From Albimonas donghaensis (lineage in GTDB: Bacteria; Pseudomonadota; Alphaproteobacteria; Rhodobacterales; Rhodobacteraceae): a stretch of DNA of 64,000 nucleotides. Below the pieces are notes generated by a model. That model did not search any database and was not told the DNA's origin. It saw nothing but the letters and a program-made list of their open reading frames with translations. The stretch covers positions 1-64,000 of the forward strand of contig NZ_FNMZ01000010.1 in NCBI RefSeq assembly GCF_900106695.1. Reading direction: 5' to 3'. Made by a program: the position numbers and the translations under genes. Below, piece after piece: positions 53,706 to 61,470 of this stretch; position 1 is the stretch's first letter, and each line of letters begins with the position of its first letter.

Positions 53706-53734
53706 AGACTACCGGATGTCGGGGCCTCGGTCAC
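53706..53734 (-). promoter_or_regulatory. candidate ftsZ promoter
   Basis: Minus-strand GTGACC (53729-53734) and TAGTCT (53706-53711) are 17 bases apart, about 143 bases upstream of the ftsZ ATG. The -10 resembles the TAGNCT boxes seen ahead of aat and others here. Confidence 0.4.
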
Positions 53735-53904
53735 GCGGAAATCGGTTAATTTCATGGGTTTCCGGGGCGCGCCTCGTCCAGTTCCGCCACATTTGGAGGA
53801 ATTTGCGTCGCATCAAGGACCTGCGGGCCGATCTTGATATGACGCCTCAACGACGGCCCCGCCGAAGGGTCCGGACGCGGCCCAGGCCGCGCCGGCGGCT
53901 CGGC

Positions 53905-55236
53905 TCACCAGTTGTCCTTGAACCAGCGCACCGCGCGGCGCATCCGGGTGCCGCCGGACAGGCCCGAAGGCGCCTCGAAATCCCAGAACTCGTCATGCGG
54001 CCGGACCGAGTAGACCGCGAGCCCGACCAGCGCCGAGAACGCCGGCCCGGTCACGTTCTGCGGCAGCCCCGCCACCCGCAGCGGCCGCCCCACCCGCACC
54101 CGCTGGCCCAGCACGCGGCGCGCCGCGTCCTCCAGCCCCGGAAGCTGGCTGCCGCCGCCCGTCAGCACGATCCGGCGCGAGGGCAGGCCTTGGAAACCGG
54201 CGCGGTCGAGCAGCATCCGCACTTCCTCGAAGATCTCCTCGACCCGCGGCCGGATCACCCCGATCAACGCCGCGCGGGTGAGCGTGCGCTCCTGCCCCTC
54301 GCCGCCGAGCACGGGGGCCGAGATCAGCTCCCGGTCATCCAGCCCCGTGGCCACGACGCCGCCATGCAGCACCTTCATGCGCTCGGCGATGGCGGTCTCC
54401 AGCGAGAACGCCTCGGAGATGTCGCGGGTCACATGGGCGCCGCCGACGCGGGCCGAATCGAGACAGATGAGCTGTTTGCGCAGGAAGATCGACACGCCGG
54501 TCGACCCCGCCCCCATGTCCACGCAGGCGGCGCCGAGCTCCTGCTCGTCCTCCACCAGGCTGGCGAGCCCCGCGGCGTAGGGCGCCGTCACCACGCCCGC
54601 CAGCTCCAGGTCGCAGCGGCGCACGCAGCGCGCCAGGTTGCGCAGGGGCGCGGAGGCGACGGAGAGCACATGCATGTCCACGGCCAGCGACTGGCCGTTC
54701 ATGCCCCGCGGATCGCTCAGGAAACTGGCGCCGTCCAGGGTGAAGTTCACGGGCAGCGCGTGCAGGATCTCGCGCCCCTCCTCCAGCGGCGGCTCGGGGC
54801 AGCCGACCAGGGCCGCGGCCACGTCGGCCTCCGAGACCTCGCCCGACATCACCTCGGCGTCGCCGGTGGCCCCGAAGGACGTGGGCCGCCCGCCCGAGAC
54901 CGCGGCGACCACCTGGTCGACCCGCACGCCGGCGTTCTTCTCGGCGCGCTGGAGGGCGGTGCGGATGGCGCGCTCGCATTCCTCCATGTCGGTGATCTCG
55001 CCCAGGCGCACGCCGCGCGACTGGGTGGTCCCGGCGCCGATCACGCGCATGGCGGCGAACCCGCCCAGCGCCCCGTTCTCCCGCGCGCCGGAGGCCAGCC
55101 GCGCCGGGTCGATGCGCAGGATCAGGCAGGAGGTCTTCTCGGTCCCGATATCGAGCACCGCCAGCAGCCCGCGCTTGAGCGCGGAGCGCAGCTGGTCGCG
55201 CATCAGGCGCTGGGAATCGAAAAGAGCGTGCCTCAT
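53905..55236 (-). CDS. ftsA: cell division protein FtsA
   Basis: FtsA is an actin-like ATPase that tethers FtsZ to the membrane. Over 443 residues it shows LAVLDIGTEKTS (25-36, phosphate 1), a 1C (SHS2) domain near 105-185, AACVDMGAGSTGVSIF near 233 (phosphate 2), and VLTGGGSQLPGLE near 362 (adenosine). The C-terminal MRRAVRWFKDNW is an amphipathic membrane-targeting helix. Its ATG overlaps the stop of ftsQ (ATGA), so the two are translationally coupled. A long gap with a candidate promoter follows before ftsZ. Confidence 0.96.
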   Translation of the reverse strand: MRHALFDSQRLMRDQLRSALKRGLLAVLDIGTEKTSCLILRIDPARLASGARENGALGGFAAMRVIGAGTTQSRGVRLGEITDMEECERAIRTALQRAEKNAGVRVDQVVAAVSGGRPTSFGATGDAEVMSGEVSEADVAAALVGCPEPPLEEGREILHALPVNFTLDGASFLSDPRGMNGQSLAVDMHVLSVASAPLRNLARCVRRCDLELAGVVTAPYAAGLASLVEDEQELGAACVDMGAGSTGVSIFLRKQLICLDSARVGGAHVTRDISEAFSLETAIAERMKVLHGGVVATGLDDRELISAPVLGGEGQERTLTRAALIGVIRPRVEEIFEEVRMLLDRAGFQGLPSRRIVLTGGGSQLPGLEDAARRVLGQRVRVGRPLRVAGLPQNVTGPAFSALVGLAVYSVRPHDEFWDFEAPSGLSGGTRMRRAVRWFKDNW

Positions 55237-56171
55237 GCGTCCTTGCCCTTGATCAGCGCCTTGGCGCGTTCCAGTTCCGCCACGGCGCGGGCGGTCAGCC
55301 GCAGCACCGGGCGCTGCGGGTCGCGAAAGTCGATCACCGAGATCTCCCGGTCCAGAAGATCGTCGGCGGCGTCGAGCGCCAGCAGCCGCTGCAGGGCGGC
55401 CTCGGGGTTCTCGGCGGGCAGATGCACCAGCACGTCGCCGCCCAGCGCCAGCGACCAGCGCCGCTCGCCCATCCGGATCAGGCCGCGCAGGCGGTCATGG
55501 ATCGGCTCGGCCCGCTTCCACAGGACCAGCGCCTCGGCGACGGCGCGGTCGGCGCCCTCGCCCAGGATCAGCGGCAGGTCGGCGCGGTCGGCGCGATGCG
55601 CCACCGGGCTGATCAGCACCCCGTCCGCATCCACCAGGTGCAACTGCCCGTCCCAGCGCCACAGCGCCTCGGGCGCGCGCTGCACCAGGCCGATGCGCAG
55701 CGCGCCGTCGGGCATCACCTTGGGGACCGCGCGGGCGACGCCGGGCATGGTCTCGATCTCGGTTTTCAGCGCCGGCAGGTCCAGCCGCAGGGACGACACC
55801 GGAAAGCTCAGGCCCAGGCGATTCGACACGCGGGCCTGCAATTCGGGCGCCCCGCCCACGATCTCCAGCCGCGACACGGCGAATTCCGGGCGATCCATCA
55901 GCGAGGCGCGCAGGGACTCGACCCGTTCATGCACCGCCTCGCGCAGCGTCGCGCTCTGCCAGGCGCCCAGCGCCATCAGCATCAGCGCCGCCGGCGGCGC
56001 CAGCCGGCGCAGGGCGAAGCGCACATAGCCGCGCCGCCCCAGCCGGTCGAGCCGATAGCGCAACCGCGAGGGCGAGGGGTCGCGCCGGCGCCGCGGCGTC
56101 TCGAAGGGCGCGGGCGGGGCGGGGCGCAGGCGACGCGTCAGGCGCTGCGCGGCGCGCACCGGCGCGATCAT
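55233..56171 (-). CDS. ftsQ: cell division protein FtsQ
   Basis: FtsQ is the bitopic membrane protein that links the early and late division proteins. A basic cytoplasmic part (1-58) is followed by one membrane helix (about 59-75, LAPPAALMLMALGAW), then a POTRA domain (about 98-165, starting FAVSRLEIVGG) and a beta domain (about 170-290). The 312-residue length fits alphaproteobacteria. The stop overlaps the start of ftsA. It lies 43 bases behind ddl. Confidence 0.94.
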   Translation of the reverse strand: MIAPVRAAQRLTRRLRPAPPAPFETPRRRRDPSPSRLRYRLDRLGRRGYVRFALRRLAPPAALMLMALGAWQSATLREAVHERVESLRASLMDRPEFAVSRLEIVGGAPELQARVSNRLGLSFPVSSLRLDLPALKTEIETMPGVARAVPKVMPDGALRIGLVQRAPEALWRWDGQLHLVDADGVLISPVAHRADRADLPLILGEGADRAVAEALVLWKRAEPIHDRLRGLIRMGERRWSLALGGDVLVHLPAENPEAALQRLLALDAADDLLDREISVIDFRDPQRPVLRLTARAVAELERAKALIKGKDA

Positions 56172-56214
56172 CGCGCGCCCCCCCGGCCCGGAGGAGACAA
56201 GAGAGCGGAAAGCA

Positions 56215-57132
56215 TCAACGCAGGCACGAGGCGTCCTCCACCATCCAGCGCATCAGGTCTTCGAAGGAGATCCCCGCATGGGCGGCCTGTTCGGGCGCCA
56301 GCGAGGTCGGGGTCATGCCGGGCTGGGTGTTGACCTCCAGCAGCGCCAGCCCCGCGACGCCCTTCGTGTCGTCCCAGCGGAAATCCGACCGGCTCAGCCC
56401 CCGGCAGCCCAGCGCCGCATGGGCGCGCACGGCGAAGTCCCGGCAGGCGGCCTCGATGTCGGCGGGGATGTCGGCGGGGATCACATGGGTCGACCCGCCA
56501 TCGGCGTATTTCGCCTGGTAGTCGTACCAGCCGGTATTGGCGAAGATGTCGGTCACCGCCAGCGCCCGGTCGCCCATCACCGCCACGGTCAGCTCGCGAC
56601 CGGGCACGAAGGCCTCGACCAGCAGCGTGTCGGGCGCGTCGGCGGCCAGCCGCGCCGGGCCGTTGGCGCCCTCGGTCACCAGGTAGACGCCGACCGAAGA
56701 GCCTTCGTTGTAGGGCTTCACCACATAGGGCGGCGGCATCGGGTGGCCGGCCTCGACCTCCTCGCGCGGGGCGAGCCGGCCTTCGGCGACCGGCAGCCCG
56801 GCGGCGGCGAAGATCTCCTTCGCCTTCACCTTGTCCATGGCCACGGAGGACGCCATGACCCCGGAATGCGTGTAGGGAATTTCGAGCCATTCGAGCAGGC
56901 CCTGGACGCAGCCGTCCTCGCCCCAGCGGCCATGAAGGGCGTTGAACACCACGTCGGGGCGGGCCTCGGCCAGGCGTGCGGGCAGGTCGGGGCCCGCGTC
57001 GATCTCGGTCACGTCGTAGCCCGCGGCGGCCAGGGCGCGCGCGCATTCGCGGCCCGAGACCAGCGAGACCTCGCGCTCGGCCGAGCGGCCGCCCTTCAGC
57101 ACCGTGACCCGGGTGGATGCCTTGCCCGACAT
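56215..57132 (-). CDS. ddl: D-alanine--D-alanine ligase
   Basis: Ddl joins two D-alanines with ATP for the peptidoglycan peptide. The 305-residue ATP-grasp enzyme has [14 protein letters not shown] (11-24) as the N-terminal substrate loop with the conserved glutamate, [15 protein letters not shown] near 62, [10 protein letters not shown] near 94, NEGSSVGV near 141 and [13 protein letters not shown] near 265 with the metal-binding Glu/Asn and the Ser in the last helix. Length is standard for DdlB. Upstream, 243 bases away, is a perfect CtrA-type box. First gene of the ddl-ftsQ-ftsA run. Confidence 0.95.
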   Translation of the reverse strand: MSGKASTRVTVLKGGRSAEREVSLVSGRECARALAAAGYDVTEIDAGPDLPARLAEARPDVVFNALHGRWGEDGCVQGLLEWLEIPYTHSGVMASSVAMDKVKAKEIFAAAGLPVAEGRLAPREEVEAGHPMPPPYVVKPYNEGSSVGVYLVTEGANGPARLAADAPDTLLVEAFVPGRELTVAVMGDRALAVTDIFANTGWYDYQAKYADGGSTHVIPADIPADIEAACRDFAVRAHAALGCRGLSRSDFRWDDTKGVAGLALLEVNTQPGMTPTSLAPEQAAHAGISFEDLMRWMVEDASCLR

Positions 57133-57374
57133 GCCTGCCTCGATCCCTCGTCCCTCTGCGGAGACGTTCCAGACGCCGCCCGGTCAGCCCGGAAACGACG
57201 CCGCGACAGGGAGTTGGCGCGCGCATCGCTGCGTCGCGTCGGTCGCCCTGCCCGCCTGTGATGACCTTCGCCCGGGTTTTCCCGGTGCGTCGGACTGCTC
57301 GCGTCCCGGCGAAGCGGGTTCGCGGGACGGGGCGAGCATACGCGGTCAGGGAGCGTTCGCAAACCCTTAAGAGG

Positions 57375-57390
57375 TTAAGCGAAGCTTAAC
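57375..57390 (+). promoter_or_regulatory. CtrA-type box TTAA-N7-TTAAC
   Basis: TTAA (57375-57378), seven bases, TTAAC (57386-57390), a full match to the CtrA binding consensus known from Caulobacter and relatives. It overlaps the murB stop codon and lies about 240 bases upstream of ddl. The N7 makes the site a 7-bp palindrome as well (GTTAAGC/GCTTAAC). Binding is not shown. Confidence 0.5.
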
Positions 57391-58414
57391 TCGCAGCCTC
57401 TCGCGGCGGCAGGCCGATGCGCCGGATCTCCCATTCCAGCGCGATCCCGCAGGCTGCGCGCACCCGCGCGCGGACCTCCTCGCCCAGCCCTTCCAGGTCG
57501 GCGGCGGTGGCCCCTCCGGCATTGACCAGGAAGTTGGAATGCTTCTCCGACATCACCGCCCCGCCCCGGCGCAGGCCCCGGCAGCCGGCGGCGTCGATCA
57601 GGGTCCAGGCCTTGAGGTCCATCGGATCCCCCGCCTCGCCGGTCGAGGAATAGCCCGACGGGTTGCGGAAGGTGGACCCGCAGGAGCGGTCCCGGGTGGG
57701 CTGGCTGGCCTCGCGCCGGGCGATGTAGTCGGCCATTTTCGCCTCGATCTCCGCGGGGTCGCCGGGGCGGCCGCGCAGCACCGCTTCCACGATCACCGCG
57801 TCCTCGGGCAGGTCGGAGGACCGGTAGCCGAAGCCGATCTCCCCGCCCGGCACGGTGACGGAACGGCCGTCGCGCCCCAGATACGTCACCGTCTCCACCA
57901 CGTCGGCGGCGTAGGCGCCGTAACAGCCGGCGTTCATGCGCACCGCGCCGCCGAGAGCGCCGGGGATCGTGCGCAGGAATTCCAGCCCCGCGATCCCCGC
58001 CTCCGCCGCCGCCATCGCCGCGCGCGAATCCAGCAGCGCCGCCCCGACCCGCAACCGGTGATCGGGCAGGACCTCCACCCCGTTGAACCCGCGCCCGAGC
58101 CGGACGGCCACGCCCGACAGCCCCCCGTCGCGGATGATGAGGTTGGAGCCCACGCCCAGCGGGGTCAGCGGAATATCCGCCGGCAGGGCCGCGAGAAACC
58201 CCGCGAGGTCGTCGCGGTCCGCCGGCTGGAACAGCGCCTCCGCCGGCCCGCCCACGCGCAGCCAGCACAGGTCGGCGAGCGGACGCATCGCGGCGATCCG
58301 CCCGCGCGCCACCGGCAGCCGCGCCGACAGCGCCGCCCCGTCGAGCATGGCGTCCCCGCGCTTCGCCTCGCCGGGCGGGGACGGCTCGGCGGCGTGGCTC
58401 GGCTGATCGGTCAT
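57386..58414 (-). CDS. murB: UDP-N-acetylenolpyruvoylglucosamine reductase
   Basis: MurB reduces the enolpyruvyl group made by MurA to lactate, giving UDP-N-acetylmuramate, using FAD and NADPH. Over 342 residues: [13 protein letters not shown] near 52 and [14 protein letters not shown] near 84 form the FAD site, [23 protein letters not shown] near 143 the substrate loop, GSTFRNPSG near 247 the catalytic Ser, and the last Glu lies in LEWEIRRIG near 330. It is a type II (short-loop) MurB. The start at 58414 follows CAGGAG; a frame open to 58552 is arginine-rich and rejected. Confidence 0.95.
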   Translation of the reverse strand: MTDQPSHAAEPSPPGEAKRGDAMLDGAALSARLPVARGRIAAMRPLADLCWLRVGGPAEALFQPADRDDLAGFLAALPADIPLTPLGVGSNLIIRDGGLSGVAVRLGRGFNGVEVLPDHRLRVGAALLDSRAAMAAAEAGIAGLEFLRTIPGALGGAVRMNAGCYGAYAADVVETVTYLGRDGRSVTVPGGEIGFGYRSSDLPEDAVIVEAVLRGRPGDPAEIEAKMADYIARREASQPTRDRSCGSTFRNPSGYSSTGEAGDPMDLKAWTLIDAAGCRGLRRGGAVMSEKHSNFLVNAGGATAADLEGLGEEVRARVRAACGIALEWEIRRIGLPPREAAS

Positions 58415-58720
58415 GCGGGTCGGCTCCTGCGGCGGGGGTCGGCCCCTCCCACATAGCGCGCCCACGCCCCCCGCGCCAATCCACGTCCCCCGCACGGTCC
58501 CCCGCACGAATTTTCCGCCGCCGCGCTCAAGGACGGCCCTCGTCGTGGCCATGCAGGCGCACCGGCGCGCCGGCTTCCACGCTCGCCCGGCCCGCCGGTC
58601 ACGGGGTCGACCGCCCTCCCGCTCCCCTCTCCCCGCTTGGGGAGAGGGACAGGGAGAGGGGCGCCCCGAAGGCCGCTTGCGGCCGAAAGCATGGGCATGC
58701 CCGGCACGGGCGCCGTCCGG
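58415..58720. other. gap holding the second hairpin element
   Basis: 306 bases between the N-carbamoyl hydrolase gene and murB, both on the minus strand. The hydrolase side holds the three-hairpin element copy B; the remainder should carry the murB promoter, which I cannot place. Confidence 0.5.
58625..58711 (+). repeat. three-hairpin dispersed element, copy B
   Basis: Stem 1 pairs CCCTCTCCCC (58625-58634) with GGGGAGAGGG (58639-58648). Stem 2 pairs GGCCGC (58671-58676) with GCGGCC (58679-58684). Stem 3 pairs GCCC (58699-58702) with GGGC (58708-58711) around the loop GGCAC. The plan and the third loop equal copy A at 10647-10718; arm bases differ but pair. It sits ten bases past the stop of the hydrolase gene, in inverse orientation to it. 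Confidence 0.75.
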
Positions 58721-59680
58721 CTACCCCTGCCCCGTGGGCCCGACGGCGCCCTTCTGGGCGGTGATCGGCCCGTACTGGCCGGGCTCGCGATGGGCGGCGA
58801 AGTTGAAATAGGTCTCGCGGTAGATCCGCGCGAGGTCGAGGTCGCAGCGCGCCCGCACCACCTCGTCCTCCAGCGTCGTGGCCATCGCCGCCACCTCGCC
58901 CGAGGGCGCCACGATCATCGACTGCCCGATCAGGTGCGAGCCCTCCTCGGTCCCGCATTTCGCCGTCCCCACCACCCAGGTCGCGTTCTGGTAGGCCCCC
59001 GCCTGCATGGCGAGCTGGTTGTGGAAATTCGACAGGTCGTCGATCTCCGCATGGCCCGTATGGTCGTTCGGCGTGTTGTAGCCCAGCAGCACCATCTCGA
59101 CCGAGCGCAGCGCCATCACCCGATAGGTCTCCGGCCAGCGGCGGTCGTTGCAGATGCACATGCCCAGATTGGCGTCCATGCTCCGCCACACCGGAAAGCC
59201 CAGGTTCCCCGGCCGGAAATATTTCTTCTCCAGGTGCTGGAAGGCGCGGGCGGGGCGATGATCCGCATGCCCCGGCAGATGAACCTTCCGATACCTGCCG
59301 ACGATCCGCCCCGTCGGGTCCACGAGAATCGACGTGTTGTAGCGCCGCTTCTCACCGTCCTCGACCGCCAGTTCCGCATAGCCCAGGTAGAACCCGACGC
59401 CGAGACGCGCCGCCTCCTCGAACAGGACGCGGGTCTCCTTCCCCGGCATCTCGGTCTCGAAGAAAGCGTCCAGCTCCGCCTCGTCCTCGATCCACCAGCG
59501 GGGGAAGAAGGTGGTCAGGCACAGCTCGGGGAACACCACCAGCCGGCACCCCGCCGCGGCGGCCTCGCGCAGCATCTCCAGCAGGCGGGCCACGCATTGC
59601 GCGCGCGTCTCCGACAGCGCGATCGGCCCCATCTGCGCCGCGGCCACCACCAGCGGGCGGGCGTCCCGACCGGCGCTCAT
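58721..59680 (-). CDS. N-carbamoyl-D-amino-acid hydrolase-like nitrilase
   Basis: A 319-residue nitrilase-superfamily hydrolase close to Agrobacterium D-carbamoylase. The catalytic triad is Glu52 (FPELCLTTFFPRW), Lys132 (YRKVHLPGH) and Cys177 (CNDRRWPE), each five residues later than Glu47, Lys127 and Cys172 of that enzyme; surrounding blocks FQHLEKKYFRPGNLGFPV and GYNTPNDH also agree. It should split an N-carbamoyl amino acid into amino acid, CO2 and ammonia. Its ATG overlaps the hyuB stop (ATGA). Last gene of the hydantoin-type operon; the natural substrate could be N-carbamoylsarcosine rather than a D-amino acid. Confidence 0.9.
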   Translation of the reverse strand: MSAGRDARPLVVAAAQMGPIALSETRAQCVARLLEMLREAAAAGCRLVVFPELCLTTFFPRWWIEDEAELDAFFETEMPGKETRVLFEEAARLGVGFYLGYAELAVEDGEKRRYNTSILVDPTGRIVGRYRKVHLPGHADHRPARAFQHLEKKYFRPGNLGFPVWRSMDANLGMCICNDRRWPETYRVMALRSVEMVLLGYNTPNDHTGHAEIDDLSNFHNQLAMQAGAYQNATWVVGTAKCGTEEGSHLIGQSMIVAPSGEVAAMATTLEDEVVRARCDLDLARIYRETYFNFAAHREPGQYGPITAQKGAVGPTGQG

Positions 59681-61467
59681 GCCCGCCCTCCCTTCGCCCG
59701 CGTCCCCGCCCGCAACGCCTCGGTGGCCGCGAGGTCCAGCGCCCCGTCCTCCACCACCACCCCGTAAAGCGCCCGCGCCGAGGCCGGCGAAATCAGGTCA
59801 TCCAGAACATCGTCCAGCACCCTTTCGGGCTCCCGCGCGCAGGGATCCCCATAGCCGCCCCCCGCCGGTCCGGTCGCCACATAGACCTCCCCCTTCTTCG
59901 CCGCCCGATAGGCGAGTTTGGAGGGCATGGCCCGCTCCGTCCCGTCCGGCGCGATGGCGGTCAGCGAGGCCGTCCCCCCCTCGCCCCCGCCCGCGAACCC
60001 CCAGGGGCGGAAGGCGTGGCCCTCGCCCTCGACCGAGGCGCCGCCGTCGGCCAGGAACTCGAACGCCCGGATCGAGCCGAAGCCGCCGCGCCATTCCCCC
60101 GCCCCGGCCACGTCCTCGTTCAGCTCGTAGCGGGTGACGCGCAGGGGGAGGTGTGTCTCGATATCCTCGATCGGGTTGTTGCGGGTGTTGGCGTAGAGCG
60201 TATCCACCGCGTCCATCCCGTCCATCCCGAAGCGCCCGCCATAGGCGCCTTCGAAGATCTCCATATGCACCCAGTGCTCCCCGCCCGAGAGGCCGGAGAA
60301 GGCGATGACCTTCAGGTTGCCGATGCCGGCCGAGACCATCTCCGGCGCGCATTGCGACAGCGCCTTCATGACCGTGTCGGCGAGCTGGTTGCCGCCGGTG
60401 AAGCGGGCGATGACCGGGGCCGGGAAACTGGGGTTGGCGAGGCAGCCCTTGGGCGCCTTGATCGTCACCGGCCGTGTCAGACCCGAATTCTGCGGGATGA
60501 TCCCATGCACCGCGCTGTCCAGCAGGACCGAGCGCAGGGTCAGCCAGATCGCGATGTCGGTGGTCCCCACGAAGGGCATGTTCACCGGGCGGTCGTCGAT
60601 CTGGGGCGAGGTCCCCTCCAGGTCCACCTCGATTTCGTCGCCCTTCACCGTCAGCGTCACCGCCATGGTCAGGTGGCGCCGCTCGGGGTCGTCCAGGAAG
60701 CCGTCGAGCATGGTGCTCGCCTTGTAGACCCCGTCGGGCAGCGCCGAGATCGCCTTGCGCATCATCGTCTCGGAATGGTCCATCAGCGCGTCCACGGCGG
60801 CGGTGACCTGCCCGGCGCCATGCTGGTCGATCAGCTCTCCGAACCGCGCGGCGCCGATTTCGGAGGCCGCGATCTGCGCCTCCATGTCCCCGACCACCAG
60901 GTTCGGCGCCCGCACGTTGTCGCGCAGGATCCGCCAGACCTGCGGGATGTCGCGCCCCGCCTCGCGGATCTTGATGGCCTTGAACTGAAGCCCCTCGGCA
61001 TAGACGTCGATGGCCTCGACGATGCCGGCCGAACCCGGCGTCTGGGCGCCGACATCCAGGTGATGCGCGGTGGTGCAGGCGAATCCCTGCAGCGCCCCGT
61101 CGCGGAACACCGGCGACAGGAAGGCGAAATCCGGCCCGTGGGAGGCGCCCCCATAGGGGTCGTTATGCATGATGACGTCGCCGGGCTCGATGGTCTCGCC
61201 GCGTTCGGCCATCACCTTCAGGACGTTCTGCACATAGCCCGCGATGGGACCGGACTGCAGGGGGGTGGACTGCATGGATTCGGCGATCTGGCGACCCTGC
61301 GCGTCGGTCAGCGCGGCCCCGAAATCCTCCGACTCGCGGATGATCGAGGAATAGGACATGCGCATCAGCTTGTAGCCCATCTCCACCGCGATGGACTGCA
61401 ACCCGCCCTGGATGACGGAGGCGGAGATCGGGTCGATGGACGAAGCGGTGCTTGCGGTGCGGCTCAT
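59677..61467 (-). CDS. hyuB: hydantoinase B/oxoprolinase family protein
   Basis: A 596-residue HyuB-type subunit that works with HyuA in ATP-dependent opening of 5-oxoproline, hydantoin or acetone/acetophenone-like substrates. The start SASVIQGGLQSIAVEMGYKLMRMSYSSIIRESEDFG (about 15-50) and the DVIMHNDPYGGASHGPDFAF block near 97 are family hallmarks; GGEHWVHMEIFEGAYGGRFGMDGMDAV near 393 is the C-terminal core. GGAGGG precedes the start, inside the end of hyuA. Its stop overlaps the nitrilase start and it lies three bases behind hyuA, so it is in one translationally coupled operon. Confidence 0.93.
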   Translation of the reverse strand: MSRTASTASSIDPISASVIQGGLQSIAVEMGYKLMRMSYSSIIRESEDFGAALTDAQGRQIAESMQSTPLQSGPIAGYVQNVLKVMAERGETIEPGDVIMHNDPYGGASHGPDFAFLSPVFRDGALQGFACTTAHHLDVGAQTPGSAGIVEAIDVYAEGLQFKAIKIREAGRDIPQVWRILRDNVRAPNLVVGDMEAQIAASEIGAARFGELIDQHGAGQVTAAVDALMDHSETMMRKAISALPDGVYKASTMLDGFLDDPERRHLTMAVTLTVKGDEIEVDLEGTSPQIDDRPVNMPFVGTTDIAIWLTLRSVLLDSAVHGIIPQNSGLTRPVTIKAPKGCLANPSFPAPVIARFTGGNQLADTVMKALSQCAPEMVSAGIGNLKVIAFSGLSGGEHWVHMEIFEGAYGGRFGMDGMDAVDTLYANTRNNPIEDIETHLPLRVTRYELNEDVAGAGEWRGGFGSIRAFEFLADGGASVEGEGHAFRPWGFAGGGEGGTASLTAIAPDGTERAMPSKLAYRAAKKGEVYVATGPAGGGYGDPCAREPERVLDDVLDDLISPASARALYGVVVEDGALDLAATEALRAGTRAKGGRA

Positions 61468-61470
61468 GGC

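Larger units (their letters stand above)
53564..53904. other. ftsA-ftsZ intergenic region
   Basis: 341 bases, unusually long for a pair that is often tightly linked. It holds a candidate minus-strand promoter (53706-53734) and a leader hairpin (53665-53689). No gene seen; the open frames are short and featureless. Confidence 0.55.
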
